Of a stretch of DNA of 13,830 nucleotides, positions 8,567-13,830 are shown one piece after another. The stretch spans positions 1 through 13,830 of the forward strand of contig JADGIZ010000429.1 in NCBI GenBank assembly GCA_027604665.1, written 5' to 3'. Under the pieces are notes generated by a model. It searched no databases and was not told the origin of the DNA. It worked only from the letters and a program-made list of their open reading frames with translations. A program made the position numbers and the translations under genes. Each line of letters starts with the position of its first letter. The first letter of the stretch is position 1. Source of the stretch: Polyrhizophydium stewartii (lineage: Eukaryota; Chytridiomycota; Chytridiomycetes; Rhizophydiales).

Positions 8567-11500
8567 TCAAGAGGGCTCGAAGAACGACTTGAAGAGAGGG
8601 TCCTGCCGCAAGGCCTTGCTTCCTGTGACGAACGCGTGGCAGTGCATCAGTAAATTGGGAAATCGCGTCTCAAAGTAGGACCAGAACTCGTTGGGCATCG
8701 GGCCCACAATCTTCCTGACGTTGGCCGGCAGGTCCTGATAGTGGTGTTTCTGTACTCGCAGTCAGCGGAGGCTGTGTGAAATCAAGCCACGCTGGCCGTG
8801 AATTAGAGAAGACAAAAAACGCACCTTGTTCCTGATTGCTCGTAGCAGATCCTGGACGAGGGCGCCGTTGTAAGGACGGTGTTGCCCAAGATTGTCAAGC
8901 ACGATTTTGTCAAGTTTGGCCGTCCAGTCGCCTCCGGTCACTTTGGCCGCGCCGCGCTCGAGGAACTTGAGCAGCGCCGACGGCGGATCGCGCTTTTCGA
9001 CTTCAAGGCGGTCAGAGATGTCCTGCAAGAAGCGGAGCCGGTCGGCCGGCTTCCAGAAGAATGGATGCATGATGACTTGGGCGGCATCCGGGCTGTGCCT
9101 GCGTGTCAGCGCCAAGTGCCAGACGCACGCCAGCCAAGCAAACAATTCGCAGCGCACCGCTTGCTCGGATCCTTTGAGATCATCCGCTTGATCAGATCCT
9201 TGGCCAGCACGCTCTCCTCCTTGAGCACGTCGAGCGCATCGAGCCTGAAGTTGCCGCGCAGCACGTTTATCTCTCGGAGGAACTTGTCGCCGAACGGGTG
9301 CTTGCCACCAGTGAGCACATAAAAGAAGACGCATCCAATCGAGAAGATGTCGACTGCGCGCGTGATGCGAATCGGCGAAGCGTCTGTGCTGGCGCTCATG
9401 ACATCGGTGTTGGCGACCGTACTTGCATCGCCCGAGTGGCCATCGTGGTCTTCGTCGCTGAGAAGCTCTCCGGGCGCCTCGTTGGCCAGCGCCAGCAGGC
9501 ACTCTGGCGCGCGCCAGCCAGCCGTGCCGCCGCCGAACCCGACCGTGTTGTGGAACGACGACTGGTCGTCCGCAAGCCGCTTCCCGAGTCCAAAGTCCGA
9601 GATCATGACGCGCGGCTTGCGGTTCTTCTTGTTCTTTGGGCCGCCAATCAGGATATTCTGCGGCTTGAGGTCGCGGTGCACGATCTTCATCGAGTGCAGG
9701 TGCTGCAGACCGGCCATGATCTGCACCAATACGTCCTTGTGTTCGAGCTGCTCGCGCAAGGCCGCCAGTACAGGTGTTGGCGGCTTCTCGACGAGGTCAA
9801 AGAGCGATGCCGGACAGAGCTCGAGCGCGATGTAAAGGAAGCCCTCGGCCTGCTCTTGGATGTAGTACCGGATAACATTGGGATGGCGATCCGACTCTTG
9901 CAGGATCTTGACCTCGTGGTCTGCCATCTCGAAAAAGTCGATAAGCAGCCGCTTGATGGCAACCTCGCGACCCTCAAAGAAGCCCTTGTACACGATCGTG
10001 CCGTGGCTGCCGTATCCTACAACGGCAGGCGTGTCAGCTTTCAGTGGCGCAGGCCGAGACAGGCCATGGTGGAGAGCATAGCGACCGTGCTCACCAAGCA
10101 CCTGGGTCGTCAGTGTCAGCTTCTGCAGGCCGCTCGGATTCGTCGTCGCGAGAGCAGAAGCAGGCGTTCCCGGCCGAGAGCCGGCATCTCCGTTTGAGAC
10201 ACTGCGGTCTTTGCCGGGAACAACAATATCGCTGTTGTCCTCGTCGTCGCCATCGTCACTGTCGTCGTCGAGCTCTTGTGCGATACTTGACGATGCCCGC
10301 TCGACGGTGGGCTGGTGGGAATGCACCTCTTCGCGAGAGGCCAGAGCGGGTAGATTCGAGCTGCCATCGACGGATCCGGCCTCGTGCGCGCTCGACGGCG
10401 CGACATGGTCACTGCCCGACGACGGCGGTCGTGACGACGGAGCGCCTTTCTTGGCAATCTCGGCGTCGAGCATCTCGCGCAGCTTGATACTCTCGAGATA
10501 CCTCTCAATCTCGTCCAAACTGGTGAACTCGTCCGCAATTGAGCCTATGTTGAGCTTTTCCGTGATGTTATCGTTAAGGATGATGGCGCGATACTTTTCG
10601 CCACTGTCTGCGACGAACGTCTGCGTGAAACCGAGTCGGTGCTCAGGCTCGCCGCAGTCGGACGAGTCTGTCAAGTCAAAGCGCAGCTGGCTGCGCTTGC
10701 CCTTCATGCCGTAAGTGAAGCGACAGATTCGCGGTTGCAAGGATCCCTTCTTGGCCCTGTTCTGCTGATAGCGCTCGTGGCGCATCTCGAGCCATTTCTC
10801 GTAGCTGATCGGCGGCTCGGGTGAAGTCAGGATGGCCTTGTACTTGCTGATACTGTCGGGGTCTTGGTCTGGTGCAGCCGGAAGCAGCGAGGACGCAGAA
10901 AAGGTCGCTTCAGACTCGGCTTTGCCCGACGCCGATGAAGCAGCAGCAGCCCCTGCATCGTCAGGAGGCCTGCGGTCCGAGTATGGCGATGCCGGGTCGG
11001 CGCCTGCAGAAGCTGCATCGCCGGAAACTTGCTTTTCAGCGCGGACCTCGGCGAGAGCGGACGCCAAGTCAATCTTCTCCAGATAGTCGTCCATGCTGGT
11101 GCCAACAGGGCGGACCTTGAGGCTAAACATCCGCTTATAGAGGGCGGCCCGAGTGTCCGCATCAATGATGCGCATCGAATAGCGAAACCCATCTGCGCCG
11201 ACTGCATGCTGAGTGAAGCCAACCTCGTGCTCGCTGTTCGAGCACTCGGACTCGTCTGTTGACTCGAACTTGATCGACATGGCTTTGCCGTCCGAAGCAA
11301 ACGTAAAGCGGCTTTTCTTGGGCGAGGTGCGCGGTTGCCGGGCAACGCCCGCGTTGGCCTTCTGAGCCTTGTGCTGCTCCTTCCTTTTCAGCCAGTCTTC
11401 GTAACTCATTGTCGAGGAGCCGGTGCCGTCGGCCTGGATCGGCACCGTCGTCTTGAGCGAAGGAGACGTGCCTGGCGCTAATGGAGACGACGCGGCGTCG

Positions 11501-13752
11501 GCTGGAGCAGCGTCGGTCAGAGTCGTATCGATCGGAGCGGCATCGGTTGTGCGATGAGCCGATGCGGTCGCGGCCAGAGCGGCGCTGGTCGCGGCTTGAT
11601 GCACGGCGTCCGATATTGCAGCTTCGGCAGCCTGCTGCGCGGCAGCCATGGCTGCCTCCTTGGCTCTCGAGAGGATTGAATCTGCGGCGTCGGAAGCCTG
11701 TCGAGCCACAGCGACCGACATATCTCTGGATCTGGATGAAATCGAGGCTGCGGCATCGGTCGCCTGCTTTGCGACAGCCATAGCCATGCTTGTGGCCATG
11801 GATGAGACGGACGCTGCTGCTTCTGAGATTTGTCTTGCGGCAGAGCCAGCCGATAGTCTTTTTCTTGACGAGACCGACGTGTGGTTTTCTCCGGCATGCG
11901 CAAGAGCTGCCTCTACTGCGGCACGTGAAGCAGCCTGTGCGGCAGCGAGCGCGGCGGGCTCTGCGGCCGCCATTCCAGCTTGGGCGGCGGCTTCATGTGC
12001 AATGGCCCTCGCGACCGAATCGGCCATATCTGCTCCACGCACCGACAACTGCTCGGACGACAGATGCGTTGAAGGGCCGCCATGATGAGGGGCAGTGGAG
12101 CCGGCGCGCGGCGGCCCATGAGTCGCACGGGGCGACGAGAGTGAAGAACTTGACAGAACCGGCGAGGTGACGTCTGAAAACGATGATGTCAATGCCCCGT
12201 ACATCATCGTATCGCAAGCTAGCAAATTGCATCTTGCGTTACCTGTCGCAGTGTATGCAGGCGGAGGAGGCGGCAGCGGCACGTCCATAAACGCGTGCTG
12301 CATCATTGGCGGTGCTGGCGGCGGTGGTGGCGGTGGGGGCAGGCTGAAGGCCGGAAAGCGGGACGGGCTGCCAATCGGCAGCGGTGGCGGAGGCGGAGGC
12401 GGAGGCGGCATCGGTATCGGGAGATGCTCGTACTTTGGAAGGAGCGGCGGCAGCGGCGGTGGTGGTGGGCCGAGTGCATGCAGCTCTTTGGCGGATCTGG
12501 ATGGCGCAGCCGAGGGCGGATCTTCTGGCGGCGCGGATCCAGGGATGCCGGGGAGAGGGCGATCGTGCATGGCCGGAACGTGAACGTTGACTCCAATGTC
12601 GCGGCCGTCTTGGAACACAAAGGCCCTGCTATCGCTGCGCGGCGGTGTGGGGGGCTCGGCGCCTTCATGACTGCCAGCGGCGCTCGTGTGCTGACTGCCC
12701 GCACTTGTCGACGATCGAAGGCTGAGCTGCGGCCCTGATCCGCCGAGCCGCATAACAAACATGGCCGGGCTTTGAGAAGACGGAATCGAAAAGGACTCTA
12801 TGAACGAGCCACTTGAAGAATGCACCCTCGTGGGCGGCCTCCCGTTGCTCGCCGGATTGGCGTCCAGCGGCGAGCTGACAATGGCGTGTGGGGTTTGAAA
12901 AGCCTGCTGCTGCTGCTGCTGCTGATGGCGATCATACTCGGACCAGATGCGCTCGGTGGTGCTGCGTGCGCGCACCGCAATCAGGCGCTGTCGCTCGTCA
13001 AGGAGGGCATCGCGCTCGGCAGCGACCGAAGCAATCTGGGCATTGATTTTGGCGAGGTCGGCGGCGGTATTGGCGGCCTCTGCGTCGAGCTGCGCATTGA
13101 CGGGGTATCCCGAACGGGCGATGGAGGCGTCGATGCGCTGAATCACGGCCTTGAGCTGGTTGCGGGTGGCATTGAGCGCAGTGAGCTGCGAGGCGGCCGC
13201 CTGGATTTGGGACTCGAGCGACACAGACTGATGGTCGGGGTGGCCAAGTGGGGGATGCGGCGCGGCAGGGGGCGCTGGACCCGGCGGATAGAGCTGCTGC
13301 GGCGCCTGGGCACCGGCGAAAGGGGGCGGTGCGTCGACAGCGGTTGCGGGCACCGGCGGTGCCAGGGGTCCGGCGTGCAGCCGTGCACGTCGCAGGCGGT
13401 CGGATGCCTCGTGCAGCGCGCGCTGGGCGGCGGCCCGCTCGTCCTGCACGGCGTCGAGCGCATCGATGGCGGCCATGACGCCCGGGCCGGGCTCGGGCCC
13501 GGCGGTCTCGCGCGCCAGCCGCTCCTCGGCCTGGTGCAGCCGTGCGTCTGCGGCAGCCAAGCGCTGCGTGGCGGCGTCCAAGTCCTGCTGGGCGAGCTCG
13601 CACTCGCGGCTTGCGATGCTGCCGACGGCAGGGATGCCTGGGAGGAGCGGCGGGGCCGAGGGCGCCGTTAAGACCGTCTGGGGCAGGTACGGCGGCGTGC
13701 CCCGCTGCTGCGGGCCGCTGCCGCTGCTGCTGCTGCCGCTTCCGCCGCCCAT
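8567..13752 (-). CDS. IRE1-type kinase-KEN endoribonuclease with a non-luminal N-terminus
   Basis: Predicted kinase/RNase of the IRE1-RNase L class. Exons are 13752-12243, 12173-10095, 10016-9158, 9092-8825 and 8749-8567, giving 4899 nt and 1632 aa. Domains by approximate residue: coiled coils 48-125 and 175-275; polyQ 277-283; polyproline 425-503; 22-residue helical repeats 617-704; unrecognised tandem domain 760-885 and 960-1079; acidic patch 1136-1153; kinase 1188-1496; KEN 1497-1628. Kinase motifs are intact: glycine loop VLGYGSHGTIVYKG, K1218 (VAIK), HRD ending D1312, DFG from D1337, GWRAPE. The KEN residues matching yeast Ire1 Y1043, R1056, N1057 and H1061 are Y1557, R1570, N1571 and H1575. 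No signal peptide, luminal domain or transmembrane helix is visible. The start has A at -3 and G at +4, and TGA lies in frame four codons upstream with no AG between. The enzymatic part is IRE1-like with high confidence; the role is unknown, so no symbol is given. Confidence 0.9.
10017..10094 (-). other. In-frame stopless intron inside the kinase glycine-rich loop
   Basis: Donor GTGAGC follows CTT-G and acceptor GTTGTAG precedes GA-TAC. Removing these 78 nt joins QVLG to YGSHG, restoring the IRE1 glycine-rich loop VLGYGSHGT. A branch-like GCTGACA lies about 25 nt before the acceptor. The intron is a multiple of three without a stop, so read-through would insert 26 foreign residues into the ATP-binding loop. 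Confidence 0.85.
11572..11835 (-). repeat. Tandem 66-bp repeat encoding 22-residue helices
   Basis: Three clear 22-residue units begin RQISEAAAS (617), KQATDAAAS (639) and RQASDAADS (661). A fourth degenerate unit begins QQAAEAAIS (683). The shared pattern is [KRQ]Q-x-[STA]-[DE]-AA-x-S-[IV]-x-S, ending in an Ala/Met-rich AxA. The DNA units have diverged at wobble positions, so the repeat is not recent. Confidence 0.85.
12174..12242 (-). other. In-frame stopless intron in the proline-rich region
   Basis: Donor GTAACG and a pyrimidine-rich acceptor TTTTCAG flank 69 nt. The translation of this segment contains two cysteines and two adjacent methionines, unlike its Ser/Pro-rich flanks, and its base composition is more AT-rich. 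Removal joins YTAT to DVTSP in frame. Confidence 0.7.
12244..12475 (-). repeat. Polyproline-encoding low-complexity tract
   Basis: Runs of GGCGGT/GGAGGC on the plus strand encode, on the minus strand, blocks of five to nine consecutive prolines separated by short hydrophobic spacers (LPPLLP, IPMP, FSLP, DVPLP). The density is like formin FH1 or WASP-type profilin/SH3 ligands. Confidence 0.85.
12904..12924 (-). repeat. CAG (CTG on plus) trinucleotide repeat, seven copies
   Basis: Seven perfect CTG units on the plus strand encode Q277-Q283 of the IRE1-like protein, just after the second coiled coil (HQQQQQQQAF). It is an uninterrupted triplet run and therefore likely length-variable. Confidence 0.9.
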
Positions 13753-13830
13753 GGTCAGAGATCAGCAAACGCGGAGAACGACAGGCAGCAAGAACGGCGA
13801 CACGGCTTGGAGCAAGGCACTTTGACGGCG
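13753..13830 (-). promoter_or_regulatory. 5' flank of the IRE1-like gene (partial)
   Basis: The 78 nt upstream of the ATG run to the window edge. In the gene's frame a TGA occurs four codons before the ATG (TGA-TCT-CTG-ACC-ATG), with no AG dinucleotide between. An upstream coding exon therefore cannot be spliced in front of this ATG. The stretch is probably 5' UTR; the promoter lies largely outside the window. Confidence 0.5.

Noticed and set aside
9106..9157. Direct read-through C-terminus after SKDPSKR in the IRE1-like gene (ending GTWR)
   Set aside because: This is intron sequence. Donor GTGCGC at 9157 and acceptor GCACAG at 9093 restore KRPDAAQVIMHPFFW and the whole KEN domain.
9298..10197. 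A 299-codon plus-strand frame opposite the kinase domain
   Set aside because: The kinase on the minus strand is unmistakable. The plus reading has Val/Arg/Leu-rich content typical of antisense to conserved GC-rich exons.
12820..13671. A 283-codon plus-strand frame opposite the IRE1-like N-terminus, Gly/Leu/Arg-rich
   Set aside because: Antisense shadow of coiled-coil and Pro/Ala-coding DNA; no motif, and composition expected from reverse reading of Ala/Gln-rich codons.

Overview
This window reads as nuclear DNA of a eukaryote, most likely a fungus. It holds six protein-coding genes, packed closely on both strands and cut by about 20 short spliceosomal introns. These are mostly 50-130 nt, with GTRNGN-type donors (many GTGCGT or GTAAGC), CTGAC/CTGAT-like branch sites and YAG acceptors. 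The GC-rich composition, the fungal-type LOA1 acyltransferase, a calcipressin with both calcineurin-docking motifs and an IRE1-type kinase-RNase all fit a fungus. The intron density suggests an early-diverging (zoosporic) lineage, but that placement is an inference. Exon joins were made by eye from splice consensus, reading-frame phase and family conservation. All six assembled coding regions close exactly in frame.

Layout. 308-1011 (-): ribosomal protein eL38 (RPL38), 3 exons, first exon only the ATG. 1151-2155 (+): LYAR-type nucleolar zinc-finger protein, 4 exons, divergent from RPL38 across a 139-bp shared promoter. 2197-3906 (-): LOA1/VPS66-type lysophosphatidic acid acyltransferase, 9 exons, convergent with LYAR with 41 nt between stop codons. 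3989-5191 (-): calcipressin (calcineurin regulator), 3 exons. 5445-8460 (+): RNA polymerase III subunit RPC5 (POLR3E/Rpc37 family), 8 exons, divergent from calcipressin. 8567-13752 (-): a 1632-residue protein ending in a complete IRE1-type kinase plus KEN ribonuclease, 5 exons, convergent with RPC5.

Themes. Three neighbours serve ribosome and small-RNA production (eL38, LYAR, RPC5). Two others serve lipid and calcium signalling (LOA1, calcipressin).

The outstanding object is the last gene. Its kinase and RNase halves look catalytically intact, but the usual signal peptide, ER-luminal sensor and transmembrane helix are absent. In their place is a roughly 1185-residue N-terminal part made of coiled coils, polyQ, a long polyproline tract, a tandem 22-residue helical repeat and two copies of an unrecognised domain of about 120 residues. 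An in-frame TGA four codons before the ATG, with no AG between them, fixes this N-terminus from the sequence. The architecture parallels RNase L (cytosolic sensor + pseudokinase + KEN) more than canonical IRE1. Two introns of this gene are multiples of three without stops, one lying inside the kinase glycine-rich loop, so intron retention could produce altered proteins.
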